Assembly: GCA_023014365.1 (NCBI GenBank)
Contig: JAEBUN010000029.1
Location: 1 to 64,000, forward strand
Reading direction: 5' to 3'
Source: Lepiota brunneoincarnata
Lineage: Eukaryota > Basidiomycota > Agaricomycetes > Agaricales > Agaricaceae
DNA: 64,000 nucleotides
Part shown: in pieces, positions 31,084 through 44,200 of the stretch
Position numbering within the stretch: position 1 is the first letter of the stretch
Layout: the number at the start of each line of letters is the position of its first letter
Position numbers and translations under genes: made by a program
Notes under the pieces: model-generated
Database searches by the model: none
Told to the model about the DNA's origin: nothing
The model's input: only the letters and a program-made list of their open reading frames with translations

Positions 31084-32682
31084 CAGTAGGTCAAAAAACT
31101 GTCCCAATGTTTTCAACATTTGGAAAGATCAGCTAATAGTGGACCAAGGTGATTATGTAAATACTTGGGAAAATAGACAATGATATCATAGCGTATTGAG
31201 ATTCTGAATCCGTTTATATCATAGTGATCTGTTTGAGAAGTAATGGAGTAATTAATCATTTAAAATATTAACTCATTGGGACAGTTTTTTGACCCTCTGT
31301 CATTTTTCTAAAATCTGGTGTTGGACAGGCCAAATCAATACCAAATCAAGTGTGAGGATAACAAAAATTGTAATGTGACCTCTTCTATATCACATGATCA
31401 TATTGAAATCACTTCAACAACCTTTTCTTCTTATCATTACATCATGAAAGCTATATCTTCTACCCAGTACTCTCAAGTCATTTTTCTTCCTCAGAATGGC
31501 TATTCCCTGCAACAAACTCAGTCCAAACTGGTCTAGGCAAGAGTACTATTCAGCACATCATGAAAGAAGTTGATTAAGATAAGGAAAACAATAAAGGAGA
31601 ACAACCCTTCCATGCTATCTTCTCAGAATAAATAATCAATAATTTACTAGATCACCACTGGGAAGCTGTACAATGCTGTTCAAGCTACCCAATTCATCAA
31701 CCCTATCCTTCCTACTCCTATCACACTTCAAACCATCTGAAATATGGTCAAGAAGAACAATTTTTGGTCTGTTGTTAAGACTAAATGACCTCCTCTTAAG
31801 AAGCAACACTGAATTGCTCACTTCAAATTGCCTACAAGCACAAGGATTGGACAGTGGAAGATTGGAAAAGGATATTATGGACAGATGAAACAAAAATCAA
31901 CAAGCTTGGGTCATATGAGAAGATGTATAAGGAGGAAGGACTCTCAGATAAGACTATTATTTCTACTATTAAGCATGAAAGTGGTAGTAACATTATGGTA
32001 TGGCAGGCTATAGGATGGAAAGGAGTAGGAATGTTAGTGGAGGTTGAAGAGATTATAGATATAGAGCAGTACTATGAGATTTTGGAGTCTCAGATGGTGA
32101 ACAGCTTTGAAACTTTAGAGATAGAGGAGGAGGAGTAGGTATTCCAATAGAATAATGACCCAAAATACAAGTCTAAAAGGGCAATAGAGTGATTTGAAGA
32201 TAACAATATGCAAATTCTACTATAGCTTGCACAATCCCCTGACACCAATTCCATTGAACACCTCTGAAAATGCCTGAAGGACTGGTTGAAGGGATATGAG
32301 AAACCACTTGAAGGAGTATATGAATTATAGAACAGGTTGGTGGTAAAGTGGGATAGGATTGCTGCAGAAAGGTGTCAAAATCTTATAGAAAGCATGACCA
32401 GAAGGCTCAAGGCAGTTATCAAGGCAAAAGGAGGCTATACAATGTATATGTAAATTAGGAAAATGTTAGAGGGTCAAAAAACTGTCCCAATGAGTTAATA
32501 TTTTAAATAATTAATTACTCCATTACTTCTCAGACGAATCACGTTATTTAAACTGGATTCGGGATCTCAATATGCTATATTATTATTGTCTATTTTCCCA
32601 AGTATTTATGTAATCACCTTGGTCTACTATTAGCTGATCTTTCCAAATAGTGAAAATATTGGGATAGTTTTTTAACCCACTG
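31084..32682 (+). mobile_element. Second Tc1-like element, 1599 bp, decayed
   Basis: TA-flanked (31082-31083, 32683-32684), ends CAGTAGGTCAAAAAACTGTC and its diverged inverse. Terminal inverted repeats are about 216 bp (31084-31299 and 32467-32682). Each again has an inverted copy of the terminal motif at its inner edge ('GACAGTTTTTTGACCCTCTG' at 31280-31299). A different family from the element at 28702, with the same architecture. Confidence 0.85.
31318..32453 (+). pseudogene. Tc1-like transposase, broken by stops and frameshifts
   Basis: Recognisable blocks in order: 'GKSTIQHIMKE' DNA-binding remains, 'MEDWKRILWTDETKIN' (first Asp, about 31854-31900), 'GSNIMVWQAIGW', 'QNNDPKYKSKRA' (about 32150), 'AQSPDTNSIEHL' (about 32228, Glu present) and 'LKAVIKAKGGYTMYM' to TAA at 32451. 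At least five in-frame stops. Non-functional. Confidence 0.8.
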
Positions 32683-32883
32683 TATAAGGATACTGTACTG
32701 TACCTTGTATCCTTATCCTAGTGTTATAAAGTTCTTGTCTCCTATACCTCTTTGCCATAACCAGCTGGACTTATAGTGCTCCATCATCTCCAAGTCATGC
32801 CTAGTAGGACAAGACCAAGTCTGGATAGACATCTTGCCTCAAACACAATGCTACTCAAGAGCAAACCCCTAACCTGGGTAACA
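32683..32883 (-). repeat. Truncated relative of the 23725 solo LTR
   Basis: Read on the minus strand from 32883 it begins TGTTACCCAGGTTAGGGG and follows the solo LTR at 23725 for about 200 bp. It stops at its TATA region, where the Tc1-like element begins. It sits inside copia RNase H sequence. Confidence 0.7.
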
Positions 32884-33216
32884 ATGGAGGCTGAATATGT
32901 AGGTGTGATGCATGCCACTAAGGAAGCCCTATGGTTGTGCTCACTCATCTCTCAGATATTCAACTCCTCTCTCCTTACCACAACCCTACTGTCTGACAAT
33001 CAATCAGCCATTGCTCTTGCTAAAGATCACCAGTACCATGTCCATACCAAGCACATCAATATCTGTTATCACTTCATTTGTTGGGTTATTGAAGAAGACA
33101 AAATTCAGCTCATCTATTGCCCAATGAAAGACATGGTTGCTAATATTTTCACAAAGGCAGTCCCCCCCCTCAAAGTCAAACACTTTGCTAACAAGCTAGG
33201 CCTCTCCACTATTTGA
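32884..33216 (+). pseudogene. Copia RNase H C-terminus
   Basis: 'MEAEYVGVMHATKEALWLCSL' region (split: 'MEAEYVGVMHATK', 'EALWLCSLISQ'), 'LSDNQSAIALAKDHQYH', 'KHINICYHFICWVI' and 'DMVANIFTKAVPPLK', the last third of the copia RNase H, ending at the polypurine tract TGAGGGGGAG. Only the 3' end of this second copia copy remains here. Confidence 0.82.
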
Positions 33217-33223
33217 GGGGGAG

Positions 33224-34024
33224 TGTTGGAATCTCAAATGTGTTATGAGGACAACAACTGGTGGTCCAAGCATTGATCATTTGGACATATGGTGTTCCAT
33301 TTCATTCATGTAGGGATGATCCTTTTTCCTCTTGTTACCATTCCTTTTCCCCCACATGATTGGTAGCTAATACACTACCTAGACTATTGGAGAGATTGTG
33401 AGTTTGGTTGCCCATGAAAACGGCAACCTCTCATCAATCTCTTGTGATTTTAATTAACTGGATCGCTAATGATGTTTGGAGTGCCTGTTGTCGAGCTACC
33501 CATCTGTATCTTGGACTTGGTATCTATCCATCTCCATTCCTCCCTCTTTTCAACCTTCCAGTTTTGAAGTTTATGTTTAATTCTTCATTCCTGTCTCATC
33601 TCATTGTATCATGAATCTATTTCCTTCCCCTCTCCCTCTCTCCATCTTGCACACTGTCATGGTAATGTACTTGTATTCTCTATATATTTAACCCCTGTTT
33701 CGTGTTTGTTTTAGGCTGTCTTACTGTACTTTACCTTTACTTTTGAGATTGCTTCTTTTATCTTCTTCCTGCTCCAAAATATTCATCAAAAATCCATATT
33801 TTTGTCATATTTAAGGACTGTACAATCTGTAGTTGTGGACCAGTCAATTTACTGCCCATCTCCTGTATTCTAAATCATCTGAAATCGTTCTCATTAAATC
33901 TCAACTCTAAAGTCTTCCAAAATATCTTCTCTGCCTCATTTATCTCAAAATTACTGCTCTTTTCATCTCATTCTTGCATCGCTTTGACTCAGTGGACATC
34001 CCTGGTTGGTCTTGAAGCCTAACA
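33224..34024 (+). repeat. Copia 3' LTR (about 800 bp)
   Basis: Starts TGTTGGAATC directly after the polypurine tract. It probably ends CCTAACA at 34024, giving TGTT...AACA ends. The right end is inferred from these bases only, as no second LTR is present to compare. Confidence 0.55.
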
Positions 34025-37000
34025 GTTGTTGGACTCAACTGTGCTTGCAATTATTTTGTGTTTAGAAGGGTTAGTTACTCTTCAACTGGAGCCCACCACG
34101 AGGGGCTTCAAAACTGAAACCTTTGTCCACAATACCTCATAACCCTTGCCCAGGAACTAGCCCTATCATTACACAACCCCAATAACCTCTCTTCTGACAC
34201 CCTTGCAACATGCTGAAGAATTTCTCTCATTTACTCCAGACTCCAGTACCCTCACTGATACTTCCTTCCATCTTGATCCCTTTATGGCTGACAGTGGATG
34301 GACAACTACCTGGTGGATTCAATGGTGGTGAGCCACAACAACCACCAAATAATTCAAGAAGGAGCACCAGCCCCACCTGGATATGGTACTCAGCATTTTC
34401 CTCCTCCACTCAGTCAGGCTTCTCCTGGCTTCCAACCAGCCCAATTTCCTCCTCAACCTGATGGTCAACCACATCCTCCACCACCTAATCAACAACCCTT
34501 CATCATCTATCAACCTCCACCACCTCGTCATATGCCCTCTCGTTATGATCGAAATGCTCCAAAATTTGACAGACATCCTAGATATCTCAGAAGATTCCTT
34601 GAAGAAGTAGATATGCTTGGCAGGGAATGTGGACTGAACCAACGAGAGCTAATTGTCCACACACTTTGTTACCTTGATAGCTGGAACTATGACACTTGGA
34701 ATAGCCATCCATCTGCTGCTGGCACTGACTGGATTTGCTTCAAGGAGGATATATTAGCAATGTACCCAGGAGTGGAGGACGACGCAAGGTATAATGTCAC
34801 TGACCTCGAAGTATTTGTTGAAACACATGCAGCTAAACCTATGCGAGATCAGTTCCAGTTTGGGGAATATTATTGCACAAGTTCTTGACTGCAATCTGCT
34901 TGGCTGTTGAACCGCAATCTAATTTCACAAAGAGAGAGAAATAAACTCTTTCTCAATGGATTTCACATCGATTTCAGGCAGCAATTACACACCCAGCTTT
35001 GTATTCAGGATCCAAGGCATGCTCTTGATGAACCTTGGGATATTGATGTTGTTGAGGGTGCTGCACAATTTTTGCTTGATAGGAAGTGGCTCTGGAAATG
35101 TTCTTACACTGTCTACACCCTCTCCATCACCTCCATCAACATATCCTGTCACTCCTGCCCCTCATTTCACTCCATCACCTTCGTGGAACATATGACATGT
35201 CATCTATTGAGCAGATCCTGACTTCTGATGCATTTTTGAGTCGATTGGCTGGGAAACTCAATGTTCCTGCTCATAGCAATCCTCAGCCATTGTATCAGCC
35301 TCCTTTACAACAAAATTCAGCAGCAGCAATGACAAACCTGGCCTTGTGGCTTCTGTTCTAGCACAGAGCACATGTTTAGATGTTGCCCAGGCCTTGATGA
35401 CTATCTCCTGCCATGGTTTATGCATCTGGGACAGCTCCAATCGCATTTGTATGCCTGATAATACCCTGGTATCGCCTCACATGTTGCCCCTGGTCAAAAT
35501 ATGAAAGAAAGAATTGAAAATTGGCACAAAACATACTCACCTTCAAGTGTTTCAGCTCAGGCAAATATCCTAGAAGTTTACCCATCGAAATCAGGCTGCT
35601 CCTAGCCCCTCTTACACTCCTGTATCTTCCTCCATGCCATATTCCACCTCCCATACCTTCCAAGATGAAGAAGAGCTTGCTATGCTCGAAGCTGATCACT
35701 CTAGCCACTATGAAACGTCAGGAAGAGATTAGGAAACGTGTTGGCAATGCAGGAAAGGCAAAGAACACACCACTCATGCCAAAATCGAATCCCACTGCTC
35801 CCAACCCATCCCAGAATGCTCCAGCTACTTCCCCCACTTCCCCACATCCAAAACCACTTCCTACTTCAAATTCTGGGCCTCAAAAAGCTTCTGCACATGA
35901 CCCACATACACAGGGACAGCAATACCAATTTGCTGCACCAATTGAGGACCCTGAGACCAGTCAAAGATGTTATACAATGAAGCCTAGATGGCCCTGTCAC
36001 CCTGACTCAAAGGGAACTCTATGCCATCACTCCAGAGGTCAGAAAACATATCAAAGAGCAGGTTACTACTCACAAGATGCCTGTAGGACCGTCAGCAGCT
36101 GCTGCCCTGCTCGAAAATGCTGAAAACAATGCCAGTCTTGCAGTATCTTCTGTTATCCAACACCATCTCTCTTCCCCTCCCTCTTCCATTATTGTGGCCA
36201 ATCCTGTTCAAAGAACTTCACACAATTCCTCTTGAAATCAAAGGAAAGGTTATGGTTGATGCCATTCTTGATGAAGGTTCACAAGTTATCAGGGATCCTG
36301 GTGCAATGTCTGGGAGAAATTAGACTTACCTCTCCATAGAGACCAGAGTATTATGATGGAATCTGCCAATGCAACCAAGGAACTGACCTTGGGCCTTCTT
36401 TGAGACCTCCCTGTTTGTATCGGGAGCAGTATCTTCTATCTCCAGGTCCAAGTTTTCGAGCATGCACCTTACGAAATGCTCCTTGGACGTCCCTTCCTCA
36501 CTCTCACCCAAGCCCAAACTCACCATTACTCCAATGGTGACTCCCATATCACCCTCTTTGACCCCAATACCAAGGAAACCATTACTATCCCCACCTTGGT
36601 CCAAGTCCAAGTACCCATCCAGTCAAATCTGGGTTTTTGATCATCGATGATTCAGCTCAAGACAGCCGAGGAGATATGACAACACTAATTCATTCCCACC
36701 ATCCAATCACATCGCACCATCAATCACCTTCCTGTATCCATCACTCATATATCTCTATCTATGATCTCCCCCCTTGCCTACACCACCACAGCCTTTGCTC
36801 CAATTCACAAGCCCCAATCAATATATGAAATTTGTTTGTCTGAAATCATCCAGAATGAGTCCAAACTTGAAAATTTCCAGTCTCAGCATACAAGAAAGTT
36901 GCCAACAGAATCAAACCAGTTGCTACTACACTTCCAGAAAATTACCAGATTGTTCACCGAATACCCACCAATCCACTAGAATCTATGCTACCACTTCCCA

Positions 37001-37524
37001 CACATCCTCCAGAATTTACTCCCAGCACTCGTTACACCCTTGAATGCATGCAATCAATGAATATCAATCCAGACAACTTCTTATGGCCTGAAGAGGAGAA
37101 ATTAGTCCACCACCTTATCCAAACACAGGAACTTGGCTTTGCCTGGAGTGAAGACAAGAAAGGAAAGTTCTCAAGTGACTATTTTGACCCCATCATTATT
37201 CCTACTATTGAACATGTTCCCTGGTCCCTTCAAAATATCCCCATTCCTCCCAGCATCTTTCATAAAGTTGTTGACATCATCAAAGCTAAAATTTCTGCTG
37301 GTGTCTATGAACCTTCTAGTTCATCATATTGCTCCCAGTGGTTCTGTGTCCTGAAGAAGGATGGGAAATCACTCCAACTTGTGCATGACCTACAGCCATT
37401 AAATGCTGTCACCATCAAAGATGCTGGAGTACCACCTATCATTAAAACTTATGCTGAGTCCTTTGGTGGCTGTGGTTGTTATGGCATCTTTGATTTATTT
37501 GTTGGCTTTGATCAGCATGCTCTC

Positions 37525-37835
37525 TGTAAGGGGACTATACCCCCTTACGCAAGGTACGTCTAGGGGTCTGTGGTTGGGTATCCGTGCTTGGCCTCTCTAG
37601 CCGATGCCCGATGCCTAAGCCCGGCCTCGGCCTTCGGCCACCCCCATCCCCGAGTCTAACCCACGTGCGACTGATGTTGTTTGTATATTGTTTGCGTACG
37701 TTATGTTCTAGTAGCTACGTAGTGTTTGGCTACCCAGTCTGTGCGCAGGCCTCTATGTATATAAGTAGTGTGGGTGTCGATTGTATTCGCCACCCAAATA
37801 TCAACTTGGTTCCGGTGCTCTTACTTCCCCTAACA
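37525..37835 (+). mobile_element. Solo LTR, 311 bp, with CTCTC target duplication
   Basis: TGTAAGGGG...CCCCTAACA flanked by CTCTC (37520-37524 and 37836-37840). Removing it and one CTCTC restores the reverse transcriptase reading 'FDQHAL|APESRDL'. It contains a TATA-like 'TATATAAG' near 37756 and is much richer in CpG than the host element, so it is a later insertion. Orientation is taken from the TATA position. Confidence 0.88.
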
Positions 37836-39904
37836 CTCTCGCCCCTGAATCTCGCGATCTCACTACATTCCAAACCCCCCTTGGCACCCTTCATCTCACC
37901 TCCATTCCTATGGGTTACACCAACTCTATGCAGATCCAGCATGGAGATCTCACTTTCCTACTTCAAGATGAAATCCCTGACATTGCTGTGCCTTTTGTTG
38001 ATGATGTCCCTGTCAAGGGACCAAAATCTTGATATGAAACTTGCGACGGCTTTGAAACCATCCCTGAAAATCCAAAAATTCGTTGTTTTGTCTGGGAGCA
38101 TCTACAGAATGTCAACTGCATTATTCAATGCATCAAACATGCTGGTGGCACATTTTCTGCATCTAAATCTCACCTCTGTACACCTTCTGCAGTCATTGTG
38201 GGCCACCTCTGTACCCATGAAGGTCATCTTCCAGACACTTCCAGAGTGCAGAAAATCATTGATTGGCCTCCCTGTTTGGATCTCATGGAAGTGTGAGGCT
38301 TCCTTGGCACTCTGGGTACTATTTCGCATTTTTATTCCGAATTTTTCGGCAATTTCTCGACCACTGGTTAGGCTCACAAAGAAAGGAGTAGACTTTTGCT
38401 TTGGAGATGAGGAACAGGCTGCTATGGACAAGTTGAAGGAGCTAGCTCAAAATTCTGCATCTATTCGATCACTGGACTATTCCAGCACTAATGAGGTCAT
38501 TCTAGGCATTGATACCTTGAAAATTGCTGTTGGATACATCCTTGCACAGCTGGGAAATGACTCTAAGCGCTACCCTTCAAGATTTGGGTCGATTACACTC
38601 AATGAATGTGAATCCAGGTATTCTCAAGTGAAGTTGGAGTTATTTGGGCTGTTCAGAGCATTGAAGGACGTCAGGATTTGGATTATAGGAGTGCTGAATT
38701 TCGTGGTTGAAGTGGATGCGAAGTATATCAAGGGAATGATCAATAATCCAGATATCCAGCCCTCCGCTTTGATAAATTGTTGGATTTTGGCGATTTTACT
38801 CTTCAATTTTCATCTCAGGCATGTCCCAGGGAGGGAGCATGGTCCAGATGGTCTATCTCAACATCCATGAGCTCCAGAAGACCCCAAAATCGATGACGAT
38901 TATGAGAATGGATCGACTCTGCAAATTCCTTCAGCCTTTCACATTCAATTTCTCACAACTCCTCCATACCTCTTTCCTTCTCCTCAGACAATTTCTGGTG
39001 GCCTTGGACCTCAAATACATTTGCTATCGAAATTCTGAATGAAATCAGCTCACTCCAATCATCATTATACTCCCTAGGACATCCTATACCTCCTTCCAAT
39101 ACTTCCCCTTCATCCCACATTGAAATCCTTTCAAGTGTTGCTTCCCACTCATCCCAATCATCTCCTCTTACTATTCCTTGCTCTGAGAAAGCAGATCTTT
39201 GCGATCTTGAGCTCAAATGAGTTGAAGCATTCCTAATCAATCCTAAACGACCCCCTGACATGTCTGATGATGACTTCAAATGGTTTATTTGATTTTCATC
39301 AGGGTTTTTTGTGCGAAATGGTAGACTTTGGAAGAAGGATCAGAAGATGAAACACAAGTTGGTGGTACTCAAGGAACGTCGCTACGAACTCATTCAACAG
39401 GCTCATGATAAAATGGGCCACAAGGGTATATTCATGGTTTGACTTTGGCTTTTGGAGCGATTTTGGTGGCCACAACTTGAGCAGGATGTCTGCTGGTTTG
39501 TTAAGACATGCCATGAGTGCCAAACCCGACTATTCCATAAATTTTACATCCCCCCAACTGTTCCAATTCCATTCACACTCTTCCAGAAGGTTTATATCAA
39601 CACTATGTTCATGCCAAAATCAAATGGATACTGCTATATTGTCCATGCTCACTGTTCACTCTCCTCTTACCTGGAATGGCACATGCTTCGCTTGGAGAAT
39701 GCTCGCACGCTTGGAGCTTTTATATTCGAAGATATTCTTTGCAAATGGGATGCTGTGGAAGAAATAGTGACGGATAAAGGTCCAGCCTTTGTCCAGGCAG
39801 CCGAATACCTCTCCCAACATTACAAGATCAATCATATTTGTATTTCACCTTACAATTCACAGGCAAATGGTCCAGTCAAACGGAGACACTTGGATGTTAG
39901 AGAA

Positions 39905-40125
39905 TCTATAAAGAATGGCAGGCCGCCTTAAGTGGAGCCCGTTTGTACGATTTGTAAGCTTAGTCAGAATTAGTCAGGATTAGTCAGAATTGGTCAGCTT
40001 TTTTTAATTATGTCAGCAATTGTTCCCTTTGTTCTGATGCGCGGGCCGAAGGTCCAGCGCACTTTGTCAGACAATGCCAAAGTTGCACAAACTGGGTGTG
40101 CCGAAGGCACACGAGCGTAAGCTTG
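39905..40125 (+). mobile_element. Mini-Helitron, 221 bp
   Basis: Starts TCTATAAAGAATGG and ends with two consecutive hairpins, GTGTGCCGAAGGCACAC then CGAGCGTAAGCTTG. Inserted between A (39904) and T (40126) with no duplication. Removing it restores the gypsy integrase codons for 'DVRESLVKAAGG'. A closely related copy in the other orientation is 45673-45854. It has no coding capacity and must depend on a Rep-helicase such as the one at 48-62 kb. Confidence 0.85.
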
Positions 40126-41278
40126 TCATTGGTAAAGGCTGCAGGAGGTGAAGAAAATTGTTGGGCAATGGTGGCACCTTCAGTATTCTGGGCAGAGCAA
40201 ATTTCCATTCAGAAGTCAACAGGATATTCACCCTACTACATCACACATGGTGTGGAGCCACTTTTACCATTTGATCTTGCGGAAGCGACATATCTAGCTC
40301 CATCCCTCACTAAGCCACTTTCCACTACATACCATTTACAGTAAGGGACAAAACCCTTCCAATGATTTTTATACTTCAACAAATATGTTAATAACTGTCA
40401 ACCTACTAAAGATGAAACCTTCATATTTTAATTGGGAATACCTATATGGCTCATATATTACCCTGCCAAATATCATTACATCATATGCCATTTTGGGAAG
40501 TTGGTGAATTAAACAATTATTTAAGGTCATTGGAAGGGTTTTGTCCATCTCTACCTGAATCACATAATTTTGTTTATGGAATAATGTATAAATATAGCTG
40601 CTCACTTCCCTAGCTCACACCACCCCCCCAACTTCATTTTGCCAATATGCAATCTCTCTCTATGACTCAATACTAACCATATTCTTTCCCTTTTGGACAA
40701 AGGCTACTCTGCTACCCATATTGCTTCTACCACTGGTCTTAGCCTCAGCACTATATCTCACCTTCACTCCAAACATTGTTCAGCACTTTCAAAGTCACTT
40801 GGTGGCTGCCCAACCAAGCTTTCTGTTGGCAATATTAAATATACCACCCATCTTTTTACATCCCACAAGGCTGAAAATGCCTCCTAAATCACCAGAACCC
40901 TTCATACTGTCATTGACCAACCTTTATCCTCCAAAACAGTTTAGAGCACTCAAAAAATCTGGAATGAAGGCTGTAGTCAAGCAGAAAAGGCCTAAACTCT
41001 CTGTTATATGCAAGAGGAAAAGACTAGAGTGGGCAGAGGTACATGCAGACTAGACTCTGGAAGACTGGAAGAGGGTGGTTTGGTCAGATGAGACCAAAAT
41101 CAATCACTTAGGGTCAGATGGAAGGGTTTGGGTCTGGAAAAGCACAAGGGAAAGGCTTAGTGATAGGCTGGTACAGAGAACCACAAAGTTTAGAGGAGAT
41201 TCTATCATGGTATGGGGCTGTATGCTATGGGAGGGTCCAGGGTTGGCAGCCAAGATTAATGATAAGATGGATGGTGAT

Positions 41279-44200
41279 TAGTGATGTGCATGGCTCAGCT
41301 CAAAGCCATAAGCCAGCTGGGGCTGAGCCTAAATAAGCTGGGCCTATGTGAGCTGTGAGGACAGCTTTGGTAGGCCCATGGCCCAGGCTTGAAGTCAAGA
41401 AAGCCTTGAGCTGTGGCCTAAGCCGCGGCTTCAGTGGCTGATTTTCTGACTTTCAAATTCAATATTTGCCATCAATAGCTGTACAGTTTATCATCCAGCA
41501 CAGTAAAGGTTATTTCGAGTGGCTGTGAATCAACAAAAAATGTCAACTGTGCCACATGAAAAATGCCCACCAAATCCCTCCAGCTGCCTTACCAGCACTG
41601 CTAACGTTGCAGAGCCCATACTGCCATCCCACCGCAAGAGCATTGCCAAAGCACAGGCTTCTACAGCAAAGCAAAAAAAATCTCTTGGCACCCCACCCAT
41701 CACCACTGCCACCACTCATGATCTTCAAGCTTAGCCCAGTCCCAGTCAAGATAAGGTTCAGTCAGGCCCAGGTCCCAAGGACACATCCCAACTGATCACG
41801 CCTGCAACATCATGACCTGCAAGTGTTGAACCACCTTCCAGTGATTCAGACAGTGAAAGCTCACATCCAATGGCTTCAGGTAGTACTAAGGCAAAGCAGA
41901 GGAAGCGAAAATGTGTGCGGCAAAACTCAGGTATGATATGCTATCAAATCATATATAGTAATTTTTTACTCTTCCAGGAACGAGCAATGCACCCGAAGCA
42001 GACAACAACGGGATGTACAAAGATGTCCAAGTCATGGACATTGATACCTCCATGAGCAAATCTGAGAAAAAGAAAAAGAAGAACCCAACGGCTGATATTG
42101 AACAATTCTTCGAGCCTGCGAAACACATCAAGGGAGACAAGCAGGGGTGACGTTGATGCAAGACCTGCACGTATGTACTCAATGCTTTCCCTGATATGGT
42201 AACTGAGGTTATTGCAGAAACGGAGAGGATGGCAACAACATACACCAGTTTCTTGTTGATGAACACTTGATGTTGTGAAGGCATATGGCTTCCCAACACA
42301 AGGCATGCAAATCCACATCTTTCATTGCTAAGTCTAACTTTTTGAGAACCAGGGAATATACCGATGCTGGTGCAAGTTGACAGGATTTTTATCGATGCTT
42401 CCTGAGGATGCAAAGGTGAGACGAGAGGATGCAAAGGTGAGACGAAAGGAAGCCATTGAGAAAGCAATGAAGCAATCTGTCGTTGACAATCACTTCCAAT
42501 GCCTGAAGCCTGAGGACAAGCCCCAGCCATATTCCAATGAATTATTTAAGGACATTTCAATCCAGTGGCTTATCAAAACTGACCAAGTCCATCCGGTTCT
42601 TCATTGTGATGTGGTTCCTATTCTAACTGTCCTTCTCCAGCCTATATCTGCTTTTGAGCACCCATCATTTCAGCACATGATACATGTTGCATCTCAAGCA
42701 ACACGGGGTGTTAAAATTCTTAACAGGAAGCAAACCCGCAATGAAATTAGTAGCACTCTTCAAAGCTCAAATGAAAAAACTTAACAAACACCTGAATGTA
42801 AGTGGTTTATACCTTATGTATATCCCTACTCAGTTTCTGTTAGAGCAAATATGTGGCCGGAAAAATTAGTCTTACATGTGACACATGGCAAGCATCGAAT
42901 ACAGATGGATATTTAGCTGTTACTGGTCATTGGATTGAAGAGTGGTCTCTAGGAAAGTGGGCTCTTGAGCATGCACTTTTCGGGTTTATGTGAATGAATA
43001 CAGCACACAATGGGAAGTGATTGGGACAAGCTCTTTTCAAGATTTGCAATTGCCTTGGAATCGTTCACAAGGCTTGTTACCTGGGTCATTTATTGTGTTC
43101 CATCTATTGACCCTTTCATAGATTGGCCATGTCACCTGTGACAATGCAGCAAATAATGGTACAATGATATCAGAGTTTGCTCATTGCTTCAAAGGAAAAA
43201 TGGGGCAGACATTTGATGTCAAAAAGAGACATATTCGGTAAGTTTACTTTTGTTGTATTGGTTTTTGCTACATTACTTTTGTGATACAGGTGCCTTGCAC
43301 ACATCATCAACCTTGCTACTCAGGCTCTCATCTCTATACGAAGCAAAGTAAAGTACTACAACCTTCATGACATCAACGAGCACACCCCAGATGTCAATGC
43401 ACTGGATTGGGATGAGCTTGGCCTAATCTGTGTGATTTCAGTGAAGGTGGGTCTCCCACCTTTGGATTGATGAGTTTGATTTTTTGTTTTTTCATCAGGA
43501 GCATTTCTCCTCTCAACGGAAGGATCTCTTCAAGTCAATTCAAGCTTGGCATGGTATCAAACAACCAGTACAACTTTTACTTGACATGAAAGTGTGGTGG
43601 GGCTCTACATATGTGATGTTAAATTGTTCTGAGTCAAATCAAAAGGTCAGTCAAGCATATACCAATATTGACATCTAACAGTTGTTATTTTTCATCAGTC
43701 TGTTGATGAATTTGTCTATGAGCTTGGTGTATGCACAGATAACCTTGAAGCCCGAAAGAAGATTGATGCGCTTACACTTTCTGAGGTGGAGTGGGGCTGT
43801 GTAGGATTATTCTGTTCCCTTCTCAGTGTAAGTGCTTCCATGGGCTGAACTGTGCTCTCACTAATGCCATGTATTCAGCATGCTGATAAGGCTCAACAAG
43901 CCTTCTCATTGGCTCACATTCCTACCCTCTTTAATGCCATTCCTGCCATTGAAACCCTGCATGCGGCATGGACCAGCAGGGCTGGAAAATCCAAGTACTC
44001 TGCATTTAAAGATGCACTCAATTCTGGAATGGACAAGCTCAATGAATATTATCAGAAGATGGCAGACTCTGATGCTCACATTCTGGCCATGTGTGCATGA
44101 TATTGATGCTCAGATTTCATTTGCCTTTGCCTTGACAATGTCATTTAGTGCTACATCCTGAACAGAAGATAAGCTATTTCAAGAAACACTGGGATAAGGA

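Larger units (their letters stand above)
34025..40338 (+). pseudogene. Decayed Ty3/gypsy element, gag to integrase
   Basis: A different gypsy lineage from the chromovirus at 49 kb. Gag-like capsid region at 34298-35080 ('APKFDRHPRYLRRFLEEVDML', split: 'APKFDRHPRYLRRF', 'LEEVDML'; then 'EGAAQFLLD'). Protease-like block at about 36220 ('KVMVDAILDEGSQV'). Reverse transcriptase from about 37020 ('FCVLKKDGKSLQLVHDLQPL', 'PFVDDVPVKGP' as the catalytic loop at about 37995). RNase H at about 38390-38870 ('HVPGREHGPDGLSQHP'). Integrase at 39290-40330 ('TCHECQTR', 'VTDKGPAFVQAAEYLS', 'SPYNSQANGPVKR', 'YYITHGVEPLLPFDL'). Interrupted by a solo LTR, a mini-Helitron and a Tc1-like element; stops throughout. 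A few bases of it (45667-45672) remain beyond the Tc1 copy. Confidence 0.85.
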
